In this document: positions 13,601 through 24,606 of the stretch, one piece after another
Layout: every line of letters starts with the position of its first letter
How positions within the stretch are numbered: the stretch's first letter is position 1
DNA from: Schistosoma haematobium
Lineage: Eukaryota > Platyhelminthes > Trematoda > Strigeidida > Schistosomatidae
NCBI RefSeq assembly: GCF_000699445.3
Contig: NC_067196.1
Span: forward strand, 37,778,616-37,842,615
Length of the DNA: 64,000 nucleotides
Direction of reading: 5' to 3'
The notes under the pieces: generated by a model
Told to the model about the DNA's origin: nothing
What the model saw: only the letters and a program-made list of their open reading frames with translations
Databases searched by the model: none
Made by a program: the position numbers and the translations under genes

Positions 13601-16600
13601 GTTGTGCACCAAAGCAAATATCATTCATCATCCAAAATTGTAAACTCTGCAAAAAATCAGAGTTTTATAAATCCGAAAACGATGAAATGAAACTGAATAC
13701 ATACGTACTTAATGAAATAGATAAAATAATTACACGACTTACAAACTACAAAATCCGACTCCGTGAATAACTGGGACAAAAGTTTACTAATTCTCGGTGA
13801 GATTAATAATCTAACCTGCACTATATCTAACAAACAAGTATGCGACTTTAGATCTAAACAAAGTTGAATAGTCTCAACCTAAACCAAAACGTCTTTTACA
13901 CCGCTAAACACACACACTAATTAGCCATTTATTCGTAAACAACGTAACACCTGACACAAACGTACCTCACCCCAGGTACCACACCACATCAGCGAGGTCA
14001 TCCTAGTATCTTAATTAATTGTTTATTTATTTATTTGAACACATATATATTGGTACAGGAGTGCGCCAAATATATATGCGCCACACAAAACAATGAGAAT
14101 TTAAGAAGAAAAAAATGAGGAACGTGAAAAAAATTTTATTAAAAAAAACAATAATGAAGAGATTGGTGTAAGGGAGTGTAGTAATAATCATAGTCATAAT
14201 GGGGGAACGGAAAGGTACAATCAGAAGAAATCTTTCAGTTAAGGAAGAAACAACCACTTTTATGAAGAAAGTAAAAGGTTACAGCAGGATCGCCACTGGC
14301 TTCTATTCTGAGCCATATCTGATAACGTCTCTAGCCACTGTGTAGCACCATCTCTCAGACCCCAACCAGGGAGTCGTGAAGGTCCGACACAAGCCAGTCC
14401 TTTGCAGCTTTCTTTCATCCCACGACACCATGTCATGCACTGACCACCTCTCCGCTTCTTCCAACCAGTCCCAGAGTCGGCAAATAATGCACGGCGTGGA
14501 ATTCTCTGGGACGACATTCGGAGAACATGTCCAAGCCACTGAAGTCGGTGTTTCAAGATGGTGACACCAATTGCATTATCGTCTCTGTGCCCGAACACAC
14601 GATGCCGAACCTCTGCATTACTAACATGGTGTTGCCACTGGATGTCAGCAATCTTTCGGAGACAACGATGATCAAACACAGAGAGTCGTCTAACGTCCTC
14701 AAATCGGAGAGGCCAGGTTTCACAAGCATAGAGCAAAACTGCTCTTACCGACGCGTTGTAGATCCGACCTTTTACAGACAGACTAACATCACGAAGGCGC
14801 CATAGATGGCCGAGATTGGCATAAGCCGCTCTGGCTTTCACTATACGTGCATTGATCTCATCACTCACACCCCCACCAGCACTTATGCAGCTACCCAGAT
14901 ACACGAACTTCTCGACTACGTCTATCTGCTCACCATCCAGGGTGAGTACAGGATTGGAATCCTGCCAGTCTTGTAGAAGTACTTTGCACTTCGAAGGTGC
15001 AAAGCACATACCATACCTACGGACACTGATTGTCAACTGATTAAGTGCGGATTGTATGCCTTGGGCATTATCGCACAGTAAGACAATATCGTCCGCATAC
15101 TCAAGGTCGAGAAGTCTTTCTCCAGGCAACAGATCCACACCACCATTACTTACATCCATCAGAGCTGTTTCCAGAATGTCGTCGATGGCAAAGTTGAAGA
15201 GGAATGGTGAGATTGGGCAACCCTGCCTAACCCCACTGCTCGAATGGAACAATGGAGAGAGGTGGTTGTATACCCTCACTCTGCCTGAGGTGTTTGTATA
15301 TAGGGCTTTTAGGATGTTAATAAACTTCTCAGACACACCCTTCTTCAATAGACAATCCCAGAGAACAGTCCTATCCAACGAATCGAAGGCAGCCCTGATG
15401 TCAAGAAACACTACGATTGTTGGCCTTTGATAAGTATGGCGGTGTTCTAACATTTGGTGGAGGGTGAAGGTATAACCAATACATCATCGACCAGAATGAA
15501 ACCTAGCCTGCTCCTCGCGACTCAATCTTTCTCGGGTTTTGAACAACCTACGAAATATGACAGAAGCCAATTGTTTGGACGCAATCGGAAGTAGACTTAT
15601 CCCTCGATAGTTGTTACAGGAACGACGTGAACCCTTTTCAAAGATAGGGACAACTATCGACTCATTCCATGACGTTGGTACACACTCTAGCTCCCAGAAC
15701 TTTGTAAACAACGTCGTCAATTCCTTAGTCAAAAAGTCACCACCATCTTTAAATAGAGCCGGAGATAAGTCATCTGTGCCCGGTGATTTGTAGCGCTTCA
15801 AGAGTTGGAGTTCCTTGCGGACTTTCGCCTCATTTGGTGGATCAGTCATCACCGGCATGAAGGGCATGACAGTCTGACCGATGTTGCCGGAGCAGCAGGC
15901 CAGTTGAACTGCCCTTCGAATAATTCTGCCCATCGTTCAAGACGTCGATGGATGTTAGTGGCTGGCACCCCGTCATCCTCGCAGATTGTTCTGCTCACAC
16001 CAGACTTCTTGCTGCCAGTGGCTCGGATGAGTTGGAAGAACTTCCGGTAGTTACCAGATGCAGCTGCTGCTTCCAGATCATTAGCACGCTTCGACCAGCA
16101 GGCTTCTCGGTCCTTACGCAAGCTTTGCCCAATTTCGCTACGTAACAACCTTTGTTTGTGGTCAAACTCACGGTCACCCGGAGTAGACCGACGGGCTTCA
16201 GTAAGTTGTAAGGAGCCTAAAGAAACCCAGTGCTTAAAAGCGGGACGTTTCGCGGAGCCGCACGCGGCTTTACTCGCCATTTTAATGGCGTCATGCAATT
16301 GAAACCAATCCTCATCTATACTTTTCGGTGGAATGGTAGCTAGCCTAGAAACTAGCTCGGTTCGATACATACTAGCAACAGAAGTTGCAACCAGCTTGCT
16401 AATATCAATCCGTTGGTGGCGGTCACTTCGTTGTCCACTGAAAAGTAAGGTAAGAGTGGCGCAGACCAAGGCATGGTCAGGGTCCAGATAGGTACTCCAA
16501 AAGGAGCGGCAGTCTTGCACACAACCACGCCAGCGGTAGCTGATCGCGATGTGATCAATCTGAGTCCAGGCTTGAGATGCAGAGGGAGGACGCCAGGTGG

Positions 16601-17457
16601 CACATCGGCGATTACTGTGCCGAAAGTTAGTGCTAGCCAGAAACAGGTTGTGGTCTGTGTATAGTTGCAGTAGAAGGTCCTCGTTATCTGTCCTGCGACC
16701 AACAAGTCCCCATCGGCCACCTAAACGACTCTCTTCTGTGCCTAGACGCCCGACCTGAGCATTCAAGTCTCCGGCTAGTACTACAATATTTGTCCAACGC
16801 ACTTTCTGGAGAAGAACAGTTAACTGGTGGTAAAACACATCCTTGATTGCATCCGGGCTGCCATCTGTCGGGGCATAGGCGGAGATGACGAAAAGACAAC
16901 GTTTCTCACGCCGATTTCTTCTCACTTTGATGGAACTTTCTAATCTAACAGCACATAACCGACTGTTAATGGGGATCCAATCGATTAGTGCTGCCTCAGC
17001 TCTAGCGCGTAGTGCGACACCAACGCCAGTAAGACCAGACGAAGATGCCACAGGGTCCCCGGATAAGCGCACGTGAAACAAGCTTTTTGAAGCGACAGAT
17101 GGAGATCGAATTTGTAGTACTTCGCCAGAGTCTTGAATACGGGTCTCGGATAGACAACAAACATCGATATTAAGACTTCCCAAAGACATAGCCAGCTCTA
17201 TCTGTTGTCCGACCTGCATAAATGTGCGAACGTTGAAGGCAGCCAGTTTGAATGGTGCACGTGGTTTCAGAAAAACTGCTTTAGTATTCGTATACGGTGG
17301 TAACATACAATTTTCAACTGGATAGTGATTCGAGAACGTTTAGATACAGTCGAATTTCCACCATAGACGAGCTGCTGTATAAGTCGAAAAAAATAAGTAT
17401 AAACAGAGTGGGAATAAAGGAGGGTGAATAATGACGTAGTAAATAATAATAATAATA

Positions 17458-17520
<63 letters not shown>

Positions 17521-19333
17521 GAATCATTTTAACGTTCGTCGAAGCAAGAGAATTAGTTTCCATGATCATAGACAGTTCGGTTCATTAATTGTGTGTAGGC
17601 TGTGATAATGCAGGGGTGCCCAGACCGAAGCAGGTGGTTTTCTTAGGGGGCCACACCCCGAGCCTTTGACCTAATGGTCTAACCCACAAAGCAGTGGAGC
17701 ATCGTAAGAAGATGCAGTCCCATGGTAGCCGGTGACCAACGATTGGTTCATACGCCATTTGTTCCCGCAGGATACTGGAGCCCATGTGCACCATTGATTT
17801 GGAATCCGGTTAAAGCGCCGAACATTCGCTTTTCGTCCTCTCATTTTCGTAAACAACACCCTCGCCACGAGAAGGCAGTGAGTAGGACTTCCCTGGCAGA
17901 GGCTGTATACGCGTGACCGTGTGAGAGTATTTCGAGAGGGAGGGCGAACTCACCCCGCTCTCGGCCATACCAGGGCATCAACGATTCTAAAAAAAAATAC
18001 TGAGCATAGATAATAAGGTTCGAAAAAAAATGAAATAATGTGAAGAAGCGTATGGAAAAACAATGAAACTGAAGCTCAGGAGAAAGATCAAGAATGGATG
18101 TATCTGTGTCAATGCAATAGATTTAGACTCTTGTCAACTAAGGTCTCCTACATTCAGGTACTCTGCACTTGACGACATAATTTAGACTAACAGTTAGCAG
18201 TTTCATGTCTTCATTCGGCGACCCCTAGCTTCCATTTAATCTGATCAAATTATCATTTATAAGCGCGTAGAGATTGCGACGGACTGATATCTGTTGAAAC
18301 AAGTTTTCCTTCTCTATAAAGTTTGTATTACAATTGGTTACAAAATCAAACAAATATTCTTTCTGTCTTATTTGCAACTTCACTTTTATTCGACACTTTA
18401 ATTTCTGAATGAAAGTTCACGAAAGATTTGAATCAATATTCTTGTGTAAAATCCATGAATTTATTATGTTTTGGTCACGTTTTAAAATTCAAGCAATATT
18501 TGGTTAAATAAAATTTACTCACGACAGGTTCAGTAATATTATATTTCTTATAGAAGTTTCCCAATGTGTCGAGAGAATCCCAAGACTCTTCACTTGTGTA
18601 TTCTTCAGCCAGACCAGTACGTTCAATAACTTCCAGAACTAAAGGCTCAATATCCCACTAGATATTGATTTTAAATAACCATGATTATCACTTACTCGAG
18701 AGTCTGATGAGAACAACTCCGAAGGTGGGATTTCTTGTAACTAATTGATAACAGGTAAGACTAAATTATATACCAACTCACTTCGACTGGCAAACCCTTT
18801 GACCGTTGGAATAAAGTAAAAAATTGCATACGTCTACTAACTTCCTCTTCTCTTAACTCTGGAAAGGGTTCCAATTGAGGAATCCAGGCCTCACAGTCAT
18901 GAACAACATATTGGTGGTCTTGACTAATCCACTGATGTACAGGAAAGAAAAAATATTTCCATTCAGCAGTCATCCCAAATCTTCTATCCCTAATAATCAC
19001 TCTATCTAAAAACCAAGCAGGTGGTGGATAAGACTGAGTAGTACACCAAAATTCAATATGGTGTAGTCGTTTAAACACCTACATTACAAAGTGATCAATA
19101 TCGTGTAAATTATGATTTACTTTAAGTCGACTCCAGGCCTGTAAATCAATGGTGAATTTTGCTTGTGTATAGTCAATATCATTTTGAAATATATTATCCA
19201 AAGTAATTGTTGGTGACTGATTACCACAGTGATCAAACATGACCATGTTAACTCCGGGACCTAATTCATCGCCACTGTAGTCTCCTGTTACCACACACAC
19301 TTCAAAAGCTATTTTGGTGGATATTCCTCCCAT
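3449..19333 (-). CDS. Animal-type lipoxygenase (PLAT + catalytic domain), 3' end outside window
   Basis: Nine exons on the minus strand join in consistent phase: 19333-19121, 19078-18782, 18657-18523, 13646-13546, 11231-11003, 8593-8382, 7235-7085, 6622-6517 and 3567-3449. They give 521 codons, against about 660-680 residues for the family. Lipoxygenases insert O2 into polyunsaturated fatty acids. Exons 1-2 encode the PLAT domain (FEVCVVTGDYSGDE; WFLDRVIIRD). Later exons encode the catalytic domain (FGAQRIRGCNP, RLYLLDFHIMQG, PIAIQLNR, WLQAKLWV, HPIYHLVAPHFR). The last visible exon ends before the H-x-x-x-N ligand region. Start ATG: the first in-frame ATG (19,333) after an upstream stop, though an additional 5' exon cannot be excluded. 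Odd points: the first iron-ligand His is absent, one intron appears to be GC-AG, and a retrotransposon sits in intron 3. The closest named relatives are 5-/15-LOX; subfamily not assigned. Confidence 0.93.
4255..4480 (+). mobile_element. RTE-type retrotransposon 3' fragment
   Basis: Plus-strand remnant of the C-terminus of an RTE-type ORF (nucleotides matching 'RREMETNMRKMN', 'MELERKAEDRVGWKMLVSG'), followed by a short GTAA repeat. Frameshifts make it non-coding. Same family as the minus-strand fragment at 37,950-38,215. Confidence 0.65.
5095..5165 (-). mobile_element. Short non-LTR 3' fragment
   Basis: About 70 bp resembling the C-terminal CRLPGWGP region of the element A/B family, reverse-complemented. 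A weaker relative lies at 18,130-18,200. Confidence 0.35.
5580..6095 (-). mobile_element. Non-LTR retrotransposon fragment, RT C-terminal region
   Basis: Minus-strand reading with breaks gives VRLAFSNLRHLWRRRDMRLS, then FDHRYLRNIARICWDH and [19 protein letters not shown]. This is the post-RT region of the element A/B family. No intact frame remains. Confidence 0.8.
6517..6622 (-). CDS. Lipoxygenase exon 8
   Basis: Encodes VFDPNSLGNYPYREDAILVY then HALEQFVSSYVRLFY. It aligns to the family's Y-x-x-R-D-D-x-L-x-x-W-x-A-I block. TTTTCAG acceptor and GTAAGT donor, phase 1. Confidence 0.92.
7085..7235 (-). CDS. Lipoxygenase exon 7
   Basis: Completes the split Lys codon, then encodes KLKEWTFENGW, IKQLLRRAFKKW and IYRELESRG. 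This corresponds to the segment between the iron helix and the 'RD-LLVW' block. GTAAGT donor, phase 0. Confidence 0.88.
7563..7603. repeat. (TAA)n microsatellite
   Basis: About 13 tandem TAA units with a decayed right edge, in the lipoxygenase intron between exons 6 and 7. Confidence 0.9.
7972..8056 (+). repeat. 'CTGCCAGGCATTCC' repeat segment, copy 2
   Basis: About 80 bp matching the end of the element A leader (2,355-2,437) and 60,775-60,852. All three run from 'ctgccaggcattccacttcc' to 'agcatacaccaca'-like text. Probably a retrotransposon leader fragment. Confidence 0.65.
8195..8292 (-). repeat. Smα-like SINE fragment
   Basis: Minus-strand text from 'cagtgttcctaggttttcaa' to 'catgatttcaatgagg' matches the 3' part of the Smα-like copies at 10.2 and 51.7 kb. 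The tRNA-like head is missing. Confidence 0.5.
8382..8593 (-). CDS. Lipoxygenase exon 6, iron-ligand helix with missing histidine
   Basis: Encodes LPTDPTSIWLQAKLWV, then ADACHHMIVGRLLTHL, then HPIYHLVAPHFR. In active animal enzymes the helix reads H-x(4)-H-L-L-x-x-H. Here the second histidine is present (TH), but the position five residues before it is glycine and four before it is arginine. The helix is also one residue shorter. TAG acceptor, GTAAAT donor, phase 2. Confidence 0.92.
9000..10200. other. Intronic DNA without recognised feature
   Basis: AT-rich lipoxygenase intron sequence. Both strands were read for family motifs and tandem repeats and nothing could be supported. Confidence 0.4.
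10222..10470 (-). repeat. Smα-like SINE with hammerhead remnant
   Basis: On the minus strand a diverged tRNA-like B box ('ggttcaagtcct') is followed by 'CTGAGGAG', an oligo stem (TCTCATACTAAGA) and 'CAATACG'. The first hammerhead core box is kept but the GAAA box is mutated, so cleavage is not expected. Same layout as 51,675-51,893. Confidence 0.65.
11003..11231 (-). CDS. Lipoxygenase exon 5
   Basis: Completes a split codon and then encodes SLKPHLEGWTLRQMV, RLYLLDFHIMQGL and LAIFFYTEKRQLKPIAIQL. This is a clear match to the segment preceding the iron-binding helix. Donor GTAAGC, phase 0. Confidence 0.92.
12030..12490 (-). mobile_element. Non-LTR retrotransposon 3' end fragment (element A/B family)
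   Basis: Minus strand encodes the C-terminal peptide GWKKARGDQIEIWHQFVKSL then CRLPGWSPRD. A 3' UTR follows that matches, in reverse complement, the tail at 59,985-60,065 on the plus strand. Confidence 0.8.
13546..13646 (-). CDS. Lipoxygenase exon 4 (GCNP motif), GC donor
   Basis: Begins after a TGCAG acceptor and encodes FWMMNDICFGAQRIRGCNP, matching the conserved W-x-D-x-x-F-G-x-Q-x-L-x-G-x-N-P block of lipoxygenases. The family alignment and phase (2) place the exon end at AAAAG followed by GCGAGC, which would make the intron GC-AG. No GT donor fits the conserved reading better. Confidence 0.8.
14260..15453 (-). pseudogene. Element B reverse transcriptase core and C-terminus
   Basis: A 397-codon open stretch with RT block A (FLDIRAAFDSLDRTVLW), block B (SSGVRQGCPISPFLFN) and block C (LLDLEYADDIVLLCD). 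The C-terminal region follows (RIVKARAAYANLGHLWRLRD, LRKIADIQWQHHVSNAEVR, LPGWGLRD). It continues in frame from 15,484-15,933 through a single TGA. Would synthesise cDNA at the nicked target if intact. Confidence 0.9.
15484..15933 (-). pseudogene. Element B RT N-terminal region
   Basis: About 150 codons with LLKRYKSPGTDDLSPALFKD, WNESIVVPIFEKGSRRSC and NNYRGISLLPIASKQLASVI, the fingers-palm entry of RT. The terminal TGA interrupts the HSGR/CI junction. The upstream boundary is a frameshift from the endonuclease frame. Confidence 0.85.
15849..17306 (-). pseudogene. Element B APE endonuclease
   Basis: A 485-codon open stretch starting near MLPPYTNTKAVFLKPR. It carries the catalytic landmarks of apurinic-like endonucleases: an N-box (AAFNVRT), E in SLNIDVCCLSETRIQ, GDLNAQVG, and SDH-like TYLDPDHALV. 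Then comes a linker (WSKRANDLEAAAASGNYRKF). It nicks target DNA to prime reverse transcription in this class. Confidence 0.9.
17441..17521. repeat. (TAA)n microsatellite
   Basis: About 80 bp of nearly pure TAA/ATA units at the 5' flank of element B and next to the 17.6-kb dispersed repeat. In the reverse frame it produces a spurious poly-leucine reading. Confidence 0.95.
17585..17985 (-). repeat. Unnamed ~430-bp dispersed repeat, copy 2 (inverse orientation)
   Basis: Contains 'aagcaggtggttttcttagg', 'gatgcagtcccatggtagcc' and 'ttcgtcctctcattttcgta'. It is closest to the 42,110-42,590 copy and reverse-complementary to those at 2.9 and 38.5 kb. Short open frames here are fortuitous. Confidence 0.7.
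18523..18657 (-). CDS. Lipoxygenase exon 3, start of catalytic domain
   Basis: Forty-five codons (TAG acceptor, GTGAGT donor, both phase 0). The peptide runs from WDIEPLVLEVIERTG to YKKYNITEPV. Little of it is diagnostic, but it joins in frame to the FGAQRIRGCNP exon. Confidence 0.8.
18782..19078 (-). CDS. Lipoxygenase exon 2, PLAT domain C-terminal half and linker
   Basis: Ninety-nine codons, separated from exon 1 by an intron of only 42 bp (19,079-19,120), typical of 5' introns in schistosomes. Encodes LHHIEFWCTT, AWFLDRVIIRDRR and FFFPVHQWI of the PLAT domain, then a charged linker. Ends at a GTGAGT donor, phase 0. Confidence 0.9.
19121..19333 (-). CDS. Lipoxygenase exon 1 (visible), PLAT domain N-terminal half
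   Basis: Seventy-one codons from ATG at 19,333-19,331 to a GTAAAT donor (phase 0). The peptide starts MGGISTKIAFEVCVVTGD, as expected for the first strands of a PLAT/LH2 beta-barrel. An in-frame stop lies just upstream of the ATG. Confidence 0.85.
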
Positions 19334-19399
19334 GTTTATGCGCAATCTTCATAAAATTACAATATATTTTTGACTGATCTGTAATCAAAATAAATAAAT

Positions 19400-22300
19400 A
19401 ACATGATTTCTCTGATAACACTGACCAAAACGTTATCAGTAATATCACCTATAGGAACATTGATAAACCGAGTTGATGTCTAAGTTAATACATGTCACAA
19501 TAATATGGAACCATAAATTTGTTCTAAGTGCCTAAATAGTTGCACGAAGCAAACGAACAATGACTGTACAAGTGGATTTTGGCGAAATACCCCTGCAGTA
19601 AGGTAAATAACCACCGATAAGACGAAGGATATTTAAATCCAATCCTAAAGTTTACAACAGGATGATAACATGTTTAGTCGAATGTCCTGGAATAAACCCA
19701 AAGTTCATTTATGATTATTAGTCAAAATAAACGTAGATAAGTAGTGAGAAATATCAATGACTGAGATGAGCGGCAAATTTTTGCTTGAAAAAAGGCCAGA
19801 TGTGCTTTATGAAGTCCTGTCAAATAAATCTGATGAGGCGCATAAGTATCCATATCATTGTCGTAAGCGCCACTATTCGGAAACTAGATATTTCCCTGAA
19901 TAGGGAAACATGATACTTAATGAGCATACGCATTCATCTGGTAAAACTTAATCAAAAATCTTACATTTTAGAATGAAAACCTCTATGATCCTTCATTTAT
20001 AGTTTAGTTTCAGACAGTAAGACAACTAAAAGCTGAGTAGGCGTGAGAAGCTGGAGTTCAAGGATCATGATCGAAACATTTGTGTAAAGTTTAGTCATTC
20101 GAGAGACGAAACTACCAAGCCCGTTACAGATTAGGTTTGCTTGATCAAACCTATTAACCAAAAGTACACATGACAATTTGAAACAACGAACTACTTCACA
20201 ATGTTAACTCTGACGATTCATAAATATGAGAATTTCTATTTCTTGCAAACCCTTGAGAACCTCGTTATTCTATGCATTATCATATGTAACATGCCATAAG
20301 TGAAAATCATTTGAATCTATCCTTTTAAACTAGTTGTCTCAACCACCACGGAATACCTTTCTAGTCGTGGTCATTAAGATAACACTAACATCAAAATAAA
20401 GGTTATTAGCAAAATTATATCCGGTGCAGTGGTACTGACAAGCCAAGCCCATTAGAAGCTGACGTTAAGTATGCGGACATAAAAATTTGCCAAGACTATA
20501 CAAATCATACTAACTAAATAAATCATAGGAACGTTGGGCTAAAGTGGCGACGGTGCTACAAGTTAAATCGGTTGATTTATTTTCACATTAAACAACCATA
20601 CGTAGTTAGCAGGATAATGTATTTTCCCAAGTACGATAATGTCGTGTTTACTCCTAAGGAAACTTTGCAGTACTGAATAAAGCTATCCCTTAACCTTAGG
20701 GATCAGTTATTAGCTACATAATAACCTCTTGTTAACGATATTGCCTAAACTAAACATTAGGCCTTATTATGAATGTTGTTTAGGTAGAATACTTCACACT
20801 AGGTATGTCCATCACTCAATTCTGATCAGCAGTTTTTGATCCGAACTGTATGTTACAGCTCCCTATGATAAAGTGAGCTTACGCAAAAACTATGCACAAA
20901 AATAAGAGATCAGACAGACTTTATGAATGAAATCTGGATATTTGTCACGAGACCGTTAGTATGGACAACTAGTATAATCATTCACAGGATTAACCGTATT
21001 ACATGCATTTCAAAATATAATGCATGACCATTATGCTAGAATTTGCAATTCCCCATAAATAAAAAGCAAAACCGATATTAAAAGTGCTTTATAAAACCCT
21101 GAACACACTACAAAACACTCTAGTTCAAGCGCAACACGAAACCCCCTCAGTTTTACAATCGAAAAAATTTAGAAAATAAACTGAGCCGAATAAAATGAAG
21201 GACATTAAAAACAATCTACTTTAAGATGATCAAAAAACCAACAAAGTAAGACCCTCCGACCATGCGGATCTTTCCATAACGTCAGAAGCTCAATAAGACC
21301 TTAACTATTGCCCTGAATACCAAAATCGTGGGCCACAAACGTAAATTTGACAATATTAAAGCAAATATGGTAGTTGAAAAATCATAAAAAGACAATCTGC
21401 AGTGAAGTAGCTCCAAGTGAAACGAAATCAAAACATGAGTTTGACGGACCAACAACGTAAATATTAACTTCATACGTACCCTTACAATTTTTTATTTATA
21501 TCAGTTTTAACAGTCCCAACTTCACATCTCTCTCACTACTCACAAAACACTATGATACCTTTTATTGGACCTCATATATGTATGATATAATTTCCAGCCG
21601 AAAGTTTTCTATGGTAGTGTTTTATCCCCAAGGTCTACTGAGAGTGGCTGTGAGCGATATCTTTTTGAGTCTGAGACTTGTTTATAATAGTTTTAAACCA
21701 TTTGTATGCAATATGTAATAAATTCCTTGAAAGGAGGGAGATTAATTACTACCGATTTACACGCAAAACAAAGACTATTCAAACACACGTAAGTTGAACG
21801 CATACTAATTCAAAGGTTCACAAGTAATGCACGTTGTGAAAACTAATTAAGAGAAAAGAGAAAGTCCATAATAAATGTAGGATTCGGTGTGAAGTCTACA
21901 ATTTAGGATGGTGTGGAACTACCAGTAAATAATCAAAGTGCTTTCAAATGGAAACTTTTTATCCCAAATTCCCTCAAGTAATGTTTATATGCAGAATATT
22001 CCAAGGAAAAAGTCAAACTACATCGCACAGAATTACAGACAAATTCTGTGATCATTCATTTACTGAAAACATCCTAAATTAACGCTACTTCCGCACTGAT
22101 TATAAGAAAATACATTTAAAATAAGATGAGACTAACATGGTTCTTAATTTGTGAAAGAAATGTATTATTACTACTGAAGAAAAAACAAAGAACTTTGGGT
22201 GGGTGCGGCACTGAATGACCCAGACGGTACTTGAGGACAAAAAGCCACAGTTTAGGGTAAGACAAAAATTTATGAACGAATTAATCAGGTTTGCAACAAC

Positions 22301-23090
22301 GACCCTCACGTTTTGGCGCAACGTTCATTCATTCAAATAGCCCCACAGCATTTTGGCATATTTTTTGTGTTATTTCGAGATGAGAACACTAACCAGGATC
22401 TCAAACCCTAACTTTAAAATTGCAACTAAATTCTAGGTTCTCAAACCAATTTACAATTGCTTTTGAGCTATAATGAGGAAGTGAGCTTTTTCTAAATCCC
22501 ATTGACGTCACTCAGACGTCATCCATAAATTGATGTCTCACTACATGATCCATTTGTGATTACTATGATTAACAGTTTAGATATTACATTTCAACACTCC
22601 GCATCATTGTGGCCAGCTACCAAACATAGTAGAAAGTCTATAAACTTATCAAATAACTGTTGTTTTTTTTCTTGATATAAGGTAACAGCACATGATTTTT
22701 TGCGTGCTTCCCGTGATATATATTTATGGTGTCAACTGGATCCACCGACATACGGACTTTCGTTTTTACTTTGAACTTGGCAATATGATTAAAATCAACT
22801 GAAAATCTGACTGAAAAGCCAGGACTTTGGGCATAACGGGAACATCGATACTAGTAGTCCCCATACTCTGGAACTACTCAAGTAACCCCACGACCTCAAT
22901 ACCAAACAAAGTGAACAATTAAAACAATGACGCCCTTCAAAGTACGAGTGACAAATGCATAGTAATCCAGTTTTAAAGGAAAAACATACTACAAACATTT
23001 TCATGTTTGTATTAGCTTTGATCAGAGGGATTATACCTTCTGATATTTAATATGCGTGAAATGAGGGCATAAGATGACCACTATCACATA
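19400..23090. other. Intergenic region upstream of the lipoxygenase; no gene seen
   Basis: About 3.7 kb of AT-rich DNA. Neither strand gives a peptide resembling a known family or a credible exon series. It should contain the lipoxygenase promoter, but no specific element could be supported. Confidence 0.4.
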
Positions 23091-23139
23091 TTCTGTACTT
23101 ACTGTTCAGGTTGACAAAGGCGAGAAGCGTACACCTGTA

Positions 23140-24606
23140 GTGACTTACTTTTATCACGAGAACGCGAGCACTGGCAATGTAACTGCATTTTCTTGGATAC
23201 GTGACAGAGCACCGGCAACACAGTTCGACTCAACTTTGATATGACGAAGGTCTGTCGTGAACTGGGAGATATAGTCCAAATGTCTGCACTCTCGTGGTGA
23301 GTAGCGGTCAGACTTGGTATGCAAAGCATACCTTAAGGGCTTATGGTAGGTGAATAGGATAAACTGACGTCGTTCTATTGCATGGAGAAAATGTCTGGTG
23401 GCGCAGTAAGCTGCTAACAGTTCGCGACCAAAAGCGCTATATCTCGTCTCCGTGGGAGTAAGGCGTCGTGAGAAAAACTCGAGGGGTTGCTAACTACCGG
23501 AGATGTTCTGTTGCATAACGGCTCCTATAGCAAGATCAGATGTATCAATCGCTATACTAAGCGTGGTTGATGGGTCGGGATGAGCGAGAAGTATGACTTG
23601 CGCTAGAGCCGTTTTGATCTCTGTAAATGCAGTACGCGCAGTATCGTTCATTTCTAACTTGCGTGGGTTGCCGAGAAGTAAGTCGGTTAGTGGTCGTAAC
23701 CGTTCTGCCGTGTGTGGGATGAAGCGACGGTAGAAGTTAACCAAACCGAGAAATGCCTTCAGTTCCTTGAGTGAGGATGGCACGTTGTACTCCTTTATTG
23801 CACGTACTTTATCCTCACAAGGTAAAATACCATCTTGTTTAATGATGTGACCCGGAAACATTATTTCCGAATTGCCCAATTCACACTTGTCTAAGTTGAC
23901 TACTATAGTGTGAGATGTTGATAATGTTATTTACGTTTGATTATGCGATTAGCAGGTCATCAATATAGACGTGAACAAAATCTAAGTCTCGTTCAGTGCT
24001 ATCGATAAACCTTCGAAAAGTTTGAGCGGCATTCCGTAATCCAAAATGCCAACGTGAGAACTCAAACAAACCGAAAGGAGTCGTGACAGCAGTTTTCTCG
24101 ATGTCTTCAAGAGCGACTGGGGTACGATGATATGCTCGTACCAGAATGATCTTAGAAAAAATAGTCGTGCCCTTGAGCGATGCTGTGATGTCGTGTATGT
24201 GGGGGATGGGGTGGCTATCAAAGCGCGGAACTACGTTTAAAGCTCGGTAGTCGCCTCATTGTCTCCAACTAACCCCATCCTCCTTGCGCACCATATGAAG
24301 AGGAGAGGCCCATGGACTGTGAGAAGGACGAATAATACCAGTAGCTAGTAAATTGTCAAACTCACGTTTAGCGAAAGCTAATTTGTCCGGTGCCAGTCGG
24401 TGAGGTCGTGGCGTGACTGGCGGTCCACGGGTGACTATGTGGTGTACCACGCGACTGGTCACCGATGGAAGCTCCTCGAGTGGTTTAGTTAGTATGGGAA
24501 ATTTCTCGAATAGAGCGTGAAATTTATCGTCACGCGAGTAAAAAGTGCCGAAGATTCGATACGCGTTATTCTCCTCACTCACCCAGCTGCTTGGTATGGA
24601 ACGCAT
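23140..24606 (-). pseudogene. Gypsy reverse transcriptase / RNase H, broken
   Basis: Minus-strand frames give, in order, RPHRLAPDKLAFAKREFDNL and GIIRPSHSPWASPLHMVRKE (RT start), then RHWHFG-type text. Next come FPGHIIKQDGI, LKAFLGLVNFYRRFIPHTAE and ALAQVILLAHPDPST (thumb/connection), then RNase H text (SRECRHLDYISQFTTDLRHI). Several frameshifts separate the blocks. Confidence 0.85.

Larger units (their letters stand above)
14260..17306 (-). mobile_element. Nearly full-length APE-type non-LTR retrotransposon (element B)
   Basis: An endonuclease-RT retrotransposon inserted in lipoxygenase intron 3, in the same orientation as the gene. The APE domain (FKLAAFNVRTFMQ, VVLAGDLNAQVGR, TQIDHIAISYRW) is encoded at 15,849-17,306. 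RT N-terminus: 15,484-15,933. RT core and C-terminus: 14,260-15,453 (VVFLDIRAAFDSLD, GVRQGCPISPFLFN, LEYADDIVLL). Only two lesions are evident: a frameshift at about 15,860-15,930 and one in-frame TGA at about 15,481-15,483 inside FHSGR-x-CIGYTF. The catalytic YADD is intact. Few lesions imply a fairly recent insertion. Confidence 0.93.

Noticed and set aside
14027..14257. 76-codon frame at the 3' side of element B
   Set aside because: Low-complexity, T-rich 3' UTR/tail reading with no motif.
15056..15430. 124-codon plus-strand frame and other plus frames across 14.4-17.1 kb
   Set aside because: Shadows of the element B ORFs on the opposite strand.
17267..17569. 100-codon frame with a long poly-leucine run (also 45,363-45,584)
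   Set aside because: Produced by reading the (TAA)n microsatellites on the reverse strand; no gene context.
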